Of a DNA stretch of 64,000 bases, positions 53,745-63,410 are shown one piece after another. Positions within the stretch are counted from its first letter, which is position 1; each line of letters opens with the position of its first letter. The DNA is taken from positions 62,001-126,000 of the forward strand of contig NZ_JAGQDF010000003.1 in NCBI RefSeq assembly GCF_018069875.1, in the 5' to 3' direction. Source of the stretch: Ideonella alba (GTDB lineage: Bacteria > Pseudomonadota > Gammaproteobacteria > Burkholderiales > Burkholderiaceae_C). Below the pieces are notes generated by a model, which saw nothing but the letters and a program-made list of their open reading frames with translations, was not told where the DNA came from and ran no database searches. Position numbers and translations under genes: made by a program.

Positions 53745-53820
53745 GGGGAACGCCTCTCGCTTGTGGGGACAGGCGTCCAGCATCGGCGCCCTGCGTGAGG
53801 CGACGATGGGCTGTGTGAAG

Positions 53821-55274
53821 TCAGTGTGAAGCCGCCGGCAGGCGCAGGCGCACGCGCAGCCCGGGCGAGGCCGCCTCGGCCTGCCACTGGCCGCCGTGCA
53901 GCGCCACCACCTGGGCCACGATCGCCAGGCCCAGGCCGCTGCCCTTGCGGCCATCCACCGGGTTGGGCGTCGAGAAGAAGCGCTGGCCCAGCTGCGGCAG
54001 CGCGAAGTCGGGCACGCCCGGTCCCTCGTCGCGCAGCGACCAGGCCAGGGTGTCGCCGTCGCGGTGGGCGTCCAGCGTCAGCACGCTGCCCTCGGGCGCG
54101 TGTTGCAGCGCATTGAGCAGCAGGTTGGACAGCGCCAGCTCCAGCGCGGGGGCGTCGCCGCGCAGTGGCAGCGGCTCACGGCGCTGCCACACCAGGTGCA
54201 GGCGGCGCTGCGCCAGCGCCGGCGCCAGGCGCTGGGTCACCTGCTCGCTCAGGGCGGTCAGGTCCACCGGCTCGGTGCGAGCGGGCGCCTCCAGGCCCTG
54301 CAGCGTGGACAGCATCAGCAGGCGGTCGACCAGGTCCTGCTGGCGGCGCACCTGGTCCTCGATCTGGCCGGCGAAGTGCTGGCGGTCGGCCGCCGGCAGA
54401 TCGTCGCGCAGCAGCTCGGCGGCGCCGCGGATGGCGGCCATCGGCGCCTTGAGCTCGTGGGTCAGCGCGCGCACGTCGTTCTCCAGCCGGGCGCGGCCGG
54501 CCAGGCGCTGGCGCATCGCGTCCATCGCACCGGCCAGTTCGCCCAGCTCGCCCGGCAGCGCGGGTGGGCGCAGGCGGGCGCCAGCGTCGTCGGCGGGGTC
54601 GCCCACGTGGCGGGCGTAGTCGCGCAGCTGGCGCACCGAGCGCACGGTCCAGAAGGTGACCGCCAGGCCCACCAGCGCCGACACGCCGATCAGCAGCGTA
54701 CCGGCCTGCAGAATCTTGCGCTCGGCGCGATCGATGAAGGGCTGCACCGTGGCATTGGGCTTGGCCACGGTGAGCACGCCCAGCAGACGGCCGTCGCGCT
54801 GCACCGGTGCGGCCACATGCATCACGGTGCTGAGCTCATCGTCGGGGCTGTCGCGGGTGGTGCGCGCGCCGTATTCGCCTTTCAGCGTGCGGGCCACGTC
54901 GCGCCAGCGCGAGTAGTCGGCCCCCACCATCGACGGCGTGCCCGAGTCGAACACCACCCGGCCCTGCGCATCGGTCACATAGATGCGGAAATCCAGGCTG
55001 CGCTTGTGCAGGCCCCAGATCTGCGCCTGCACCGGGCGCCGGGCGTAGTCGTGCACCGAGCGGGCGAAGGCGCTGTCGCGCAGGTCGCCGCCGGGCGGCA
55101 TGGCGGCCAGGTCGTCGGCCGCGGCCTCGGCCAGCAGGTTGGCGCTGTCGACCAGCACGTCCTCCATGACCTCGCGCACGCTGGGCTTGACCTCGACCAG
55201 GAAGACCCGCATGACCAGCAGGCTCGCCAGCCCGGTGATCAGCAGGAAGGCGAACAGCAGGCGCAGGCCCAGCC

Positions 55275-55278
<4 letters not shown>
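53821..55278 (-). CDS. creC: sensor histidine kinase CreC
   Basis: A 485-residue membrane kinase: N-terminal membrane segment (about residues 5-28), periplasmic sensor domain to about 190, second membrane segment, HAMP-like linker, then the H-box THELKAPMAAI, N-box NLLLNALQHAPEG and G-box GSGLGLAIV. It phosphorylates CreB. The start overlaps the creB stop (ATGA), fixing the ATG at 55278. Confidence 0.92.
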
Positions 55279-55984
<706 letters not shown>

Positions 55985-55985
<1 letters not shown>

Positions 55986-56626
55986 CAGTTCGGCACGTGC
56001 GCCGCCAGGATCGGGAACAGCTTGACCAGGCCGTCGGCCAGCAGCTCCACCGCCATCGCGGCCAGGATCAGGCCCATCAGCCGGGTCATCACGTTGATGC
56101 CGGTGGAACCCAGCACCTTGGCGATGCGGCCCGAGGCCGAGAAGACGATGAAGGTGGCCAGGCCGATCACCACGCCGTAGCCCACCAGCACCGCGTGCTC
56201 CCAGAAGGTGCGGGTCTTCTCGGCGTAGATGACCATGGTGGAGATGGTGGCCGGGCCGGTGAGCAGCGGCACGGTCAGCGGCACCACGGCGATCGAGGCG
56301 CCGGCGTCGGCCTTGGCCTGGCCCTCATCCACGTCGTCCTTGCGCCCTTCCGCCGGCTGGGCGTTGAGCATGTGGATCGACGAGACCAGCAGCAGCAGCC
56401 CGCCGCCCACCTGGAACGAGGCGATCGAGATGCCGAAGAACTCGATGATCTTCAGCCCGGCCAGGCCGCTGATGGCGATCACCGCGAAGGCGGTGGTGGC
56501 GCTGACCTGGATGGTGCGGCGGCGCTGGGTGCGGTCCATCGCCTGGGTGAAGTGGATGAAGAAGGGCACCACGCCGATCGGGTTGACGATCGCCAGCAGC
56601 GCGATCAGCGGCTTGAGCAGGTCCAT
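55985..56626 (-). CDS. marC: MarC family integral membrane protein
   Basis: A 213-residue protein with six hydrophobic segments and the motifs AIVNPIGVVPFF and VPLTVPLLTGPATIS of the MarC/YhgN family. The function of the family is not settled; the old link to multiple antibiotic resistance has not held. Here it is translationally coupled to creB, which is an unusual neighbour. Confidence 0.9.
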
Positions 56627-56659
56627 GGCGCGATTGTGGCCGCGCCGGGCGGCGTGCCC

Positions 56660-57430
56660 TCAGGGGCTTTCACGCAAGGCGCGCAGCGCCCGCAGGGCCG
56701 CCGCGGCGCGCGGGCCGTACCAGCTGAGCCATTCGCCATCGACCAGGCGCACACGCGCCTGCGGGCACAGCGCCTGGACCTCGGCCACGTGGTGCGCGTC
56801 GAAGCGGTAGGGCTCGCTGGGCAGCAGCACGTGGCGCACCGAGGCGAGCCAGGGCTCGGTGCCGGTCATCACCGGGTAGCGCGCGGCGCCGCTGGGGCCG
56901 CCGAGCTGGTCGGGCAGCGTCTGCCAGCCGACGCGGGCGAGCAGGCGCGAGATGTAGGTGTCGCGCGACACCGTCATCCAGGGCTCGCGCCAGATCGGCA
57001 CCCAGACCGGCTCGGGCGGGTGGCGGCCGGGGGGCGTGGCGTCCAGCTCGGCCTGCAGCGCCAGGCTCAGCTGCGCGGCGGCGGCGTGCACGCCGGGCTG
57101 GTCGCCAAAGACCTGGGCGAACTGGGCGTACAGGGCCAGGTTGTCCTCGGGCGCGCAGGGGTGGGTGACCACGACCTCGGGGACGAAGGCGCGCAGCGCC
57201 TGCACGGTCTCCAGGCGGTTCTCGTCCACATTCACCAGCACGTGGGTGGGCCGCAGGGCCCGCAGGCGCTCCAGACGCACATCCTTGGTGCCTCCGACCT
57301 TGGGCACTTCGGCCAGGTCGGTGGGGTGGATGCAGAAGCCGGTGCGGGCCACCAGCGCCTGGCGCAGGCCCAGCGCGCAGACCAGCTCGGTCAGGCTGGG
57401 CACGAGGCTGGCGATGCGGGGGCGCGACAT
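56660..57430 (-). CDS. cobalamin/siderophore-binding-protein-like (BtuF type), no signal peptide
   Basis: A 256-residue protein of the helical-backbone metal-receptor (type III binding-protein) superfamily. The start RIASLVPSLTELVCALG, the turn VGGTKDVRLERLRALRPTHVLV and the C-terminal lobe PWMTVSRDTYISRLLARVGW fit BtuF-like proteins. It lacks an export signal and there is no ABC permease or ATPase nearby, so it is either cytoplasmic or not a transporter component. ATG 57430 is preceded directly by AGGGGG; an upstream TTG at 57451 has GGAG at better spacing and would add seven residues. Confidence 0.78.
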   Translation of the reverse strand: MSRPRIASLVPSLTELVCALGLRQALVARTGFCIHPTDLAEVPKVGGTKDVRLERLRALRPTHVLVNVDENRLETVQALRAFVPEVVVTHPCAPEDNLALYAQFAQVFGDQPGVHAAAAQLSLALQAELDATPPGRHPPEPVWVPIWREPWMTVSRDTYISRLLARVGWQTLPDQLGGPSGAARYPVMTGTEPWLASVRHVLLPSEPYRFDAHHVAEVQALCPQARVRLVDGEWLSWYGPRAAAALRALRALRESP

Positions 57431-57477
57431 CCCCCTATTCTCGTGGGCCAAAACGCAACACTCCGAGACAAACGTGC

Positions 57478-57508
57478 TTTACGTCACGCGCCGATCTGTG
57501 CTCATAAT
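57478..57508 (+). promoter_or_regulatory. probable sigma-70 promoter of the RRM gene
   Basis: TTTACG/TTACGT (57478-57484) and CATAAT (57503-57508) are 18-19 bases apart on the plus strand. The resulting 5' untranslated leader would be about 120 bases, long for a bacterial gene but usual for cold-shock-type RNA-binding proteins. Confidence 0.5.
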
Positions 57509-57636
57509 GCCCGCGCAGGCCGCGGACTCCCGCGGACACTGCTGTCTGCTGTGTCTGGACGCGGCACCTTCGCTTGATGGTTCACGCTGGGTTGAAGCTC
57601 CACATGGTCTTGTGCGTTAGTTGAGGAGCTTCCCCC

Positions 57637-58137
57637 ATGGGAAACAAGCTTTACGTTGGCAACCTGGCCTACAGCGTGCGTGATGACGCGCTGCAACAAG
57701 CCTTTGCCGCCTTTGGTTCGGTGACCTCTGCGAAGGTCATGATGGACCGCGAAACCGGCCGCTCCAAGGGCTTTGGTTTCGTTGAAATGGGCTCGGATGC
57801 CGAAGCCCAGGCCGCGATCAACGGCATGAACGGTCAGCCGCTGGAAGGCCGCTCGATCGTCGTCAACGAAGCCCGTCCCCGTGAAGAGCGTCCGGGCGGC
57901 TTCCGCAGCGGCGGCGGCGGTGGCGGCTACGGTGGTGGCGGCGGCGGCGGTGGCTACGGCGGTGGTGGCGGCGGCGGTGGCCGCAGCCCCTACGGTGGTG
58001 GCGGCGGCGGCGGTCGCAGCCCCTACGGCGGTGGCGGCGGCGGCGGTGGCCGTGGCGGCTACGGCGGTGGTGGCGGCGGCGGTGGCCGTGGCGGCTACGG
58101 CGGTGGCCGTGGCGGCGACGGCGGCTACGGCTACTGA
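57637..58137 (+). CDS. glycine-rich RNA-binding protein (single RRM)
   Basis: A 166-residue protein. Residues 1-80 form one RRM with RNP-2 LYVGNLAY and RNP-1 KGFGFVEM. The rest is a low-complexity Gly tail with repeated Arg-Ser-Pro-Tyr and Arg-Gly-Gly-Tyr blocks. This is the architecture of the Rbp proteins of cyanobacteria and proteobacteria, often induced by cold and acting as RNA chaperones. GAGGAG lies before the ATG and a strong terminator follows. The codon repetition in the tail (mostly GGC/GGT) makes it prone to length change. Confidence 0.93.
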   Translation: MGNKLYVGNLAYSVRDDALQQAFAAFGSVTSAKVMMDRETGRSKGFGFVEMGSDAEAQAAINGMNGQPLEGRSIVVNEARPREERPGGFRSGGGGGGYGGGGGGGGYGGGGGGGGRSPYGGGGGGGRSPYGGGGGGGGRGGYGGGGGGGGRGGYGGGRGGDGGYGY

Positions 58138-58172
58138 TCGACGGCGGGGCACGCGCCCCGCACCCCCTGATG

Positions 58173-58200
58173 AAGGCACGGCAACCGCCGTGCCTTTGTC
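58173..58200 (+). terminator. Rho-independent terminator of the RRM gene
   Basis: A 10-bp stem (AAGGCACGGC / GCCGTGCCTT, 58173-58196) with loop AACC, followed by TGTCGTTT, 36 bases after the stop codon. Confidence 0.8.
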
Positions 58201-58283
58201 GTTTCAGGGCCCGATCGCGCCACGGGCGCCGTGTCGGCTGCCTGTGCACTGCGCCGCCCGGGGCACCGCCCGAGCGGAGGCGT

Positions 58284-59066
58284 TCAAGGCACGCGCCGCT
58301 TCTTGCGCCCGCGCCCGGCCAGCAGGCGGTCGAACAGCGGGTTGGGCAGCAGCCGCAGCAGCTTGGCGACCACGCCCATCTGCCACGGAATGACACGGTA
58401 GCTGTCACCGGCGGCGATCGCCTGGAAGGCGCGCTCGGCAAACACCTCGGGCGCCATCAGGAAGGGCATCGGGTAGGTGTTGCCGGCGGTCAGCGGCGTG
58501 GCGATGTAGCCCGGCACCAGCGTCACCACCCGCACACCGCTGCCGCGGCACTCGCCGCGCAGGCTCTCGCAGTAGGCGACCACGCCGGCCTTGCTGGCGC
58601 AGTAGGCGCCGTGGCCCGGCAGACCGCGGATCGCGGCCACGCTGGCGACGCCCACCAGCGTGCCCTGGCCGGCCGCGCGCATCGGGGCCAGGAAGGGGTG
58701 GAAGGTGGCGGCCAGGCCCAGGTTGTTGGTGGCCAGGGTCTCGCGCATCACGTCCAGGTCGGCGCGCTCGGCGGTGTCCATGCCCACGCTGATGCCGGCA
58801 TTGGCGATCACCACCGCGGGCAGGCCCTGGCTGGCCAGACAGCGCTGGCCGGCGCCGACGATGCTGTCCACGTCCTGCACATCGGCCGCATAGGCCTGCC
58901 AGCGCTCGGCGGGCAGGCCCGCGGCCGACGCCCAGGCGGCGATCGCCTCGGTGCGCCGGGCCACCAGGGCCAGGCGCCAGCCGGCGGCGGCGTAGCGCGC
59001 CGCCAGGGCCTGGCCGATGCCGCTGGAGGCACCGGTGATGAAGACCAGCGGGGCCGTCGTGCTCAT
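58284..59066 (-). CDS. short-chain dehydrogenase/reductase
   Basis: A 260-residue NAD(P)-dependent oxidoreductase: cofactor motif TGASSGIG (residues 11-18), NAG, catalytic Ser in VASVAAI, and YCASK with Tyr and Lys. A basic C-terminus GRGRKKRRVP is unusual for the family. It overlaps lptC by four bases and is the last gene of the kdsD-kdsC-lptC unit, but a link to lipopolysaccharide is not shown by the sequence. Confidence 0.88.
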   Translation of the reverse strand: MSTTAPLVFITGASSGIGQALAARYAAAGWRLALVARRTEAIAAWASAAGLPAERWQAYAADVQDVDSIVGAGQRCLASQGLPAVVIANAGISVGMDTAERADLDVMRETLATNNLGLAATFHPFLAPMRAAGQGTLVGVASVAAIRGLPGHGAYCASKAGVVAYCESLRGECRGSGVRVVTLVPGYIATPLTAGNTYPMPFLMAPEVFAERAFQAIAAGDSYRVIPWQMGVVAKLLRLLPNPLFDRLLAGRGRKKRRVP

Positions 59067-59758
59067 CGACGGGCACCCTTGTCCGGCGTCAGCGTCGCCC
59101 GCAGCCGGCCCTGCAGTTCCAGCGTGCGGCGGGTCTCGTCAAAGACCAGTGCGGCGGCGGTGAACTCGCTGTGGCCCTGGCGCACCTTCACCGGCTGATC
59201 GGTGCGCAACTGGCGCTCGGGCACCAGCACCAGCAGCTGCTGGCCCTCGAACCACAGCGGCACCTCGTCGCCGGCCTGCGAGCGCACCTGCACATCGCCG
59301 GCCAGGCGCACCCGGTTGCCGTCGCCGTCGACCACGGCCTGGCGCGCCGTGGCCTCGGTCTGGCGGCCGTCGGTGCCGGTCAGCCACAGGCGCACCGCGT
59401 CGATCTCGTGCTGGTCGGTGTCGGGGTAGTGGCGCAGCTTGTCGCCCTCCAGCCGCACGGTGGGCCGGCCCTCGGCGTCGTAGCGCTGCAGATGGAAGCG
59501 CTCGAGCTGGTAATCGGCCAGGTGCCGCACGGCGCCCGGCGCGGTGGTGCTGTCGGGGCGCGGCGTGCTGCGCACCAGCCACCAGCTGAGCAGGGCCGCC
59601 AGCACCATCAGCGCCAGCGGCAGGTAGTTGAGCAGGGCCTGGCGCAGGCGTTCGGTCCAGGGCAGCTGCACCGGCCGGGCCGCCACCGGCTCGGGGCCGA
59701 TCACCACCGGCACCTCGGGCAGGTCGGGCAGGTGGAGTTCGGCGCTGACCGGCTTCAA
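59063..59758 (-). CDS. lptC: LPS export protein LptC
   Basis: A 231-residue bitopic membrane protein. After about 40 cytoplasmic residues a single hydrophobic segment (LPLALMVLAALLSWWLV) precedes a periplasmic beta-jellyroll that hands lipopolysaccharide from LptB2FG to LptA. It sits downstream of kdsC as in many proteobacteria. No ATG is available before the membrane segment; the only start is TTG at 59758, within a TTGA overlap with the kdsC stop. The cytoplasmic N-terminus is longer than in E. coli. Confidence 0.87.
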   Translation of the reverse strand: MKPVSAELHLPDLPEVPVVIGPEPVAARPVQLPWTERLRQALLNYLPLALMVLAALLSWWLVRSTPRPDSTTAPGAVRHLADYQLERFHLQRYDAEGRPTVRLEGDKLRHYPDTDQHEIDAVRLWLTGTDGRQTEATARQAVVDGDGNRVRLAGDVQVRSQAGDEVPLWFEGQQLLVLVPERQLRTDQPVKVRQGHSEFTAAALVFDETRRTLELQGRLRATLTPDKGARR

Positions 59759-60327
59759 CGCCCGTCCAGTGTGGCCAGGTGGCCGTCGAGCAGCCGTGCG
59801 TAGTGGCCGGCCGCCATCAGCAGCAGGTCGCAGAACTCGCGCGCGGCGCCGTCACCGCCCCTGCGCGCCGTGATGTGGTGGGCCACCGCCTGCACCTCGA
59901 CGTGGGCGTTGGCCGGCGCGCAGGCGAAGCCGGCGCGGGTCAGCAGCGGCAGGTCGGGCCAGTCGTCGCCGATCGCGGCCACCTCGGGCCAGTCGACGCC
60001 CAGCGCCGCCAGCAGCGGCGCGGCGGCGGCCAGCTTGTCCTCGGCGCCGAAGACGGCGTGCGTCAGCCCCAGGTCGGCCACGCGGCGGCGCACCGCCGGC
60101 GAGTCGCGGCCGGTGATCACCAGCGGCGTGATGCCGGCGCGCGCCAGCAGCTTCAGGCCATGGCCGTCCAGCGTGCTGAAGGCCTTGAAGGGCTCGCCGC
60201 TCTCGCCGATGTAGAGCCGGCCGTCGGTGAGCACGCCATCGACATCGAAGATCGCCGCCTTCATGCCCAGGTTCGGGCCTTGGGCCTGGAGCAGCAGCTC
60301 GGCGGGAAAATTGAGCGCCGGGGACAT
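59755..60327 (-). CDS. kdsC: KDO-8-phosphate phosphatase
   Basis: A 190-residue HAD-family phosphatase releasing phosphate from KDO-8-P. The motif FDVDGVLTDG carries the nucleophile Asp, followed by GRDSPAV and GDDWPDLPLL, as in KdsC. The N-terminal 22 residues precede the catalytic core as usual. Start and upstream stop overlap (TGATG). Confidence 0.95.
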   Translation of the reverse strand: MSPALNFPAELLLQAQGPNLGMKAAIFDVDGVLTDGRLYIGESGEPFKAFSTLDGHGLKLLARAGITPLVITGRDSPAVRRRVADLGLTHAVFGAEDKLAAAAPLLAALGVDWPEVAAIGDDWPDLPLLTRAGFACAPANAHVEVQAVAHHITARRGGDGAAREFCDLLLMAAGHYARLLDGHLATLDGR

Positions 60328-61313
60328 CAGATGACTTTCGCGCGCAGCAGGTCGTTGGTGTTGATCGCACCCACCAGTGCGTCGTCGTCGTCCACCACCA
60401 GCAGGCAGTTCACGCGGTGCTGCTCCATCAGCGCGGCGGCGTCCACCGCCAGCGCATCGGCGCGCACGCGCCGCGGGTTGGCGTGCATCACCTCGGTGGC
60501 CTTGAGGGCGCGCAGGTCGGCGCCGGTCTCGATCAGGCGGCGCAGGTCGCCGTCGGTGAAGATGCCCAGCAGCTGCGGGCCGTCGACCACCGCGGTGGCG
60601 CCCAGGCCCTTGCGGGTCATCTCGTGCACCAGCTCCGAGAAGCTGGCGCCGGGCGCGACGCGCGGCACGGCCTCGCCGCTGCGCATCAGGTCGCGCACAT
60701 GCATCAGCAGCTTGCGGCCCAGCGAGCCGCCGGGGTGCGACTGCGCGAAATCGCGTTCGCGAAAGCCCCGGGCATCCAGCAGCGCCACGGCCAGCGCATC
60801 GCCCAGCGCCATCTGCGCGGTGGTGCTGGCGGTGGGCGCCAGGTTCAGCGGGCAGGCCTCCTGGCCCACGGCGCACAGCAGCGCGATGTCGGCGTGGCGC
60901 GCCAGCGTGGACTGCGGCTTGCCGGTCATGCCCACCAGGGTCACGTCCAGCCGGCGCAGCGCGGGCAGCACGGCGTTGATCTCGTCGCTCTCGCCCGAGT
61001 TGGAGATGGCCAGCACCACGTCGCCGGGCTGCACCATGCCCAGGTCGCCGTGGCTGGCCTCGCCGGGGTGGACGAAAAAGGCCGGGGTGCCTGTGGAGGC
61101 CAGCGTGGCGGCGATCTTGCGGCCCACGTGCCCGCTCTTGCCCATGCCCATCACGACCACGCGGCCGCGGGTGGACAGCATCGCGCCGACGGCGGCAGTG
61201 AAGGCCTCGCCCAGGCTGTCGCGCACCTCGCGCAGCGCCTGCGCCTCGATGTCGAAGGTCTGGCGCGCCAGCTCAAGCGCGCGGGTGTGACTGAATGCAG
61301 TGGCTGAGTCCAA
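60327..61313 (-). CDS. kdsD: D-arabinose 5-phosphate isomerase
   Basis: A 328-residue enzyme making arabinose-5-phosphate for KDO synthesis. The SIS domain (about residues 35-185) has GMGKSGHVGRKIAATLASTG and SNSGESDE; two CBS domains follow, with the last near VNCLLVVDDDDALVGAINTNDLLRAKV. No ATG exists at a sensible place. The TTG at 61313 gives exactly the length of E. coli KdsD, with GGAG about eleven bases upstream. First gene of the kdsD-kdsC-lptC-SDR operon, divergent from the antiporter. Confidence 0.92.
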   Translation of the reverse strand: MDSATAFSHTRALELARQTFDIEAQALREVRDSLGEAFTAAVGAMLSTRGRVVVMGMGKSGHVGRKIAATLASTGTPAFFVHPGEASHGDLGMVQPGDVVLAISNSGESDEINAVLPALRRLDVTLVGMTGKPQSTLARHADIALLCAVGQEACPLNLAPTASTTAQMALGDALAVALLDARGFRERDFAQSHPGGSLGRKLLMHVRDLMRSGEAVPRVAPGASFSELVHEMTRKGLGATAVVDGPQLLGIFTDGDLRRLIETGADLRALKATEVMHANPRRVRADALAVDAAALMEQHRVNCLLVVDDDDALVGAINTNDLLRAKVI

Positions 61314-61394
61314 GACGGCACGGGCTCCGGGCGACAATGGGGCGGATTCTAGGCGTGACCCCTGTCGCCACCGAACGCCCGCCCCACTCCGCCG

Positions 61395-63389
61395 ATGGCC
61401 ACCACCCTCGAAGTCGTCCTGCTCTACCTGATCGCCGCGGTGGCCGGCGTGGTGGCCTGCCGCAGCCTGCGGCTGCCGCCGATGCTGGGCTACCTGGCGG
61501 TGGGCGTGCTGATCGGGCCCAATGCGCTGGCGCTGGCCCGCGATTCGGCCGGCGTGAAGTACCTGGCCGAATTCGGCGTGGTCTTCCTGATGTTCGTCAT
61601 CGGGCTGGAATTCAACCTGCCCAAGCTGCGCAGCATGCGCAAGCTGGTCTTCGGCCTGGGCCTGTCGCAGGTGGCGCTGACCATGCTGGGCGCGCTGGTC
61701 GGCAACCTGTTGCTGGCGGGGGGCTTCGCGATGGTCGGCGTGGCCTGGGAGCTGGACTGGCCGGGCGCGCTGGTGCTGGGCAGCGCGGTGGCGATGTCGT
61801 CCACCGCCATCGTCGTGAAGATGATGGCCGAGCGGCTGGAGCTGGAGAGCGAGCACGGCAAGCGCGTGATGGGCGTGCTGCTGTTCCAGGATCTGGCGGT
61901 GGTGCCGCTGCTGGTGCTGATCCCGGCGCTGGGCGACAGCGGCCAGGACATGGCGCGTGCGATGGGCCTGGCGGTGCTCAAGGCCGCCGTGCTGCTGACG
62001 CTGCTGCTGGTGGGCGGCCAGCGCGTGATGCGCTGGTGGCTGACCCTGGTGGCGCGGCGCAAGAGCGAGGAGCTCTTCGTGCTGAACCTGCTGCTGGTCA
62101 CGCTGGGCCTGTCCTGGCTGACCGAGCACGCCGGCCTGAGCCTGGCACTGGGCGCGTTCGTCGCCGGCATGCTGGTGGCCGAGACCGAATACAAGCACCA
62201 GGTGGAGACCGACATCCGGCCCTTCCACGACGTGCTGCTGGGCCTGTTCTTCATCACCATCGGCATGAAGCTCGACTGGCGCCCGGTGGCCGACCAGTGG
62301 CTGCTGGTGCTGCTGCTGACGCTGGGCCCGGTGCTGGCCAAGGCGGTGCTGGTGGCGCTGCTGGCGCGCGGCTTCGGCTCGGCGCCGGGCGTGGCCATCC
62401 GCACCGGCCTGTACCTGGCGCAGGCCGGCGAGTTCGGCTTCGTGCTGCTGACGCTGGGCGCCGAGCAGCAGCTGATCGCCGCGCAATGGCAAAGCCCGGT
62501 GCTGGCGGCCATGGTGCTGTCGATGCTGGCCACGCCGCTGGTCATCCTGCAGAGCGACCGCATCGTGATGCGCCTGTCGGCCAACGACTGGCTGATGCAG
62601 TCGGTGGCGCTGACCACCATCGCCAAGAAGTCCATCCGCACCGAGAGCCACGTGATCATCTGCGGCTACGGCCGCAGCGGCCAGAACCTGGCGCGCATGC
62701 TGGCGCTGGAGCAGATCCCCTACATGGCGCTGGACCTCGACCCCGACCGCGTGCGCCAGGCCGCCGCCGCCGGCCAGAGCGTGGTCTTCGGCGACGCCGC
62801 GCGCCTGCAGAGCCTGATGGCCGCCGGCCTGGCGCGCGCCGCCGCGGTGGTGGTGACCTACCCCGACACCCCGTCGGCGCTGAAGATCCTGCACCTGGTG
62901 GGCACCCACGCGCCCAAGGTGCCGGTGGTGGTGCGCACGATCGACGACAGCGACCTCGAGAAACTGCGCGAGGCCGGCGCCACCGGGGTGGTGCCCGAGG
63001 CCATCGAAGGCTCGCTGATGCTGGCCAGCCACGCGCTGGCCCTGGTGGGCGTGCCGATGCGCCGCGTGATCCGCCTGACGCGCGACGCCCGCGATGCGCG
63101 CTACGGCCTGCTGCGCGGCTACTTCCACGGCGCCGACGACGACACCGTGGAAGAGCTGCAGCAGGCCCGCCTGCACAGCGTGACGCTGCCGCCCGGCGCG
63201 AAGTGCCTGGGCAGCACGCTGGGCGATCAGGCGCTGGCGGTGCTGGAAGTCAATGTGGCCTCGGTGCGCCAGGCCGGCGGCCGGGTGATCGAGCCCGACG
63301 ACGCGCTGGTGCTGCGCGCCGGCGACACGCTGGTGCTCTCGGGCCTGCCCGAGGCGCTGGCGGTGGCCGAGAAGAAGCTGCTGGGCTGA
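61395..63389 (+). CDS. Kef-type CPA2 cation:proton antiporter with RCK domain
   Basis: A 664-residue membrane protein. Residues 1-390 hold the CPA2 antiporter domain (about twelve segments; MFVIGLEFN, AMSSTAIVVK, LFFITIGMKLDW). Residues about 415-535 are a TrkA-N/RCK domain with HVIICGYGRSGQNLARML, and residues 570-660 a TrkA-C domain. It resembles KefB, KefC and YbaL, which export K+ in exchange for H+. A missing glutathione-linked ancillary gene (KefF/KefG) argues for a YbaL-like branch. Confidence 0.9.
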   Translation: MATTLEVVLLYLIAAVAGVVACRSLRLPPMLGYLAVGVLIGPNALALARDSAGVKYLAEFGVVFLMFVIGLEFNLPKLRSMRKLVFGLGLSQVALTMLGALVGNLLLAGGFAMVGVAWELDWPGALVLGSAVAMSSTAIVVKMMAERLELESEHGKRVMGVLLFQDLAVVPLLVLIPALGDSGQDMARAMGLAVLKAAVLLTLLLVGGQRVMRWWLTLVARRKSEELFVLNLLLVTLGLSWLTEHAGLSLALGAFVAGMLVAETEYKHQVETDIRPFHDVLLGLFFITIGMKLDWRPVADQWLLVLLLTLGPVLAKAVLVALLARGFGSAPGVAIRTGLYLAQAGEFGFVLLTLGAEQQLIAAQWQSPVLAAMVLSMLATPLVILQSDRIVMRLSANDWLMQSVALTTIAKKSIRTESHVIICGYGRSGQNLARMLALEQIPYMALDLDPDRVRQAAAAGQSVVFGDAARLQSLMAAGLARAAAVVVTYPDTPSALKILHLVGTHAPKVPVVVRTIDDSDLEKLREAGATGVVPEAIEGSLMLASHALALVGVPMRRVIRLTRDARDARYGLLRGYFHGADDDTVEELQQARLHSVTLPPGAKCLGSTLGDQALAVLEVNVASVRQAGGRVIEPDDALVLRAGDTLVLSGLPEALAVAEKKLLG

Positions 63390-63410
63390 GAGGCCGAGCG
63401 TTCCAGGCGG

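Noticed and set aside
57900-58135. Regularly spaced repeats resembling a repeat array
   Set aside because: They are codon repeats of the glycine-rich tail of the RRM protein, in frame and without unique spacers, so not a CRISPR array.
60327-63176. Very long minus-strand open frame (949 residues) running through the Kef-type antiporter gene
   Set aside because: Only its 3' third (60327-61313) shows protein-family signals (KdsD). The rest is the antisense of the antiporter, His/Gln-rich with no domain, a common by-product of high-GC codon use.
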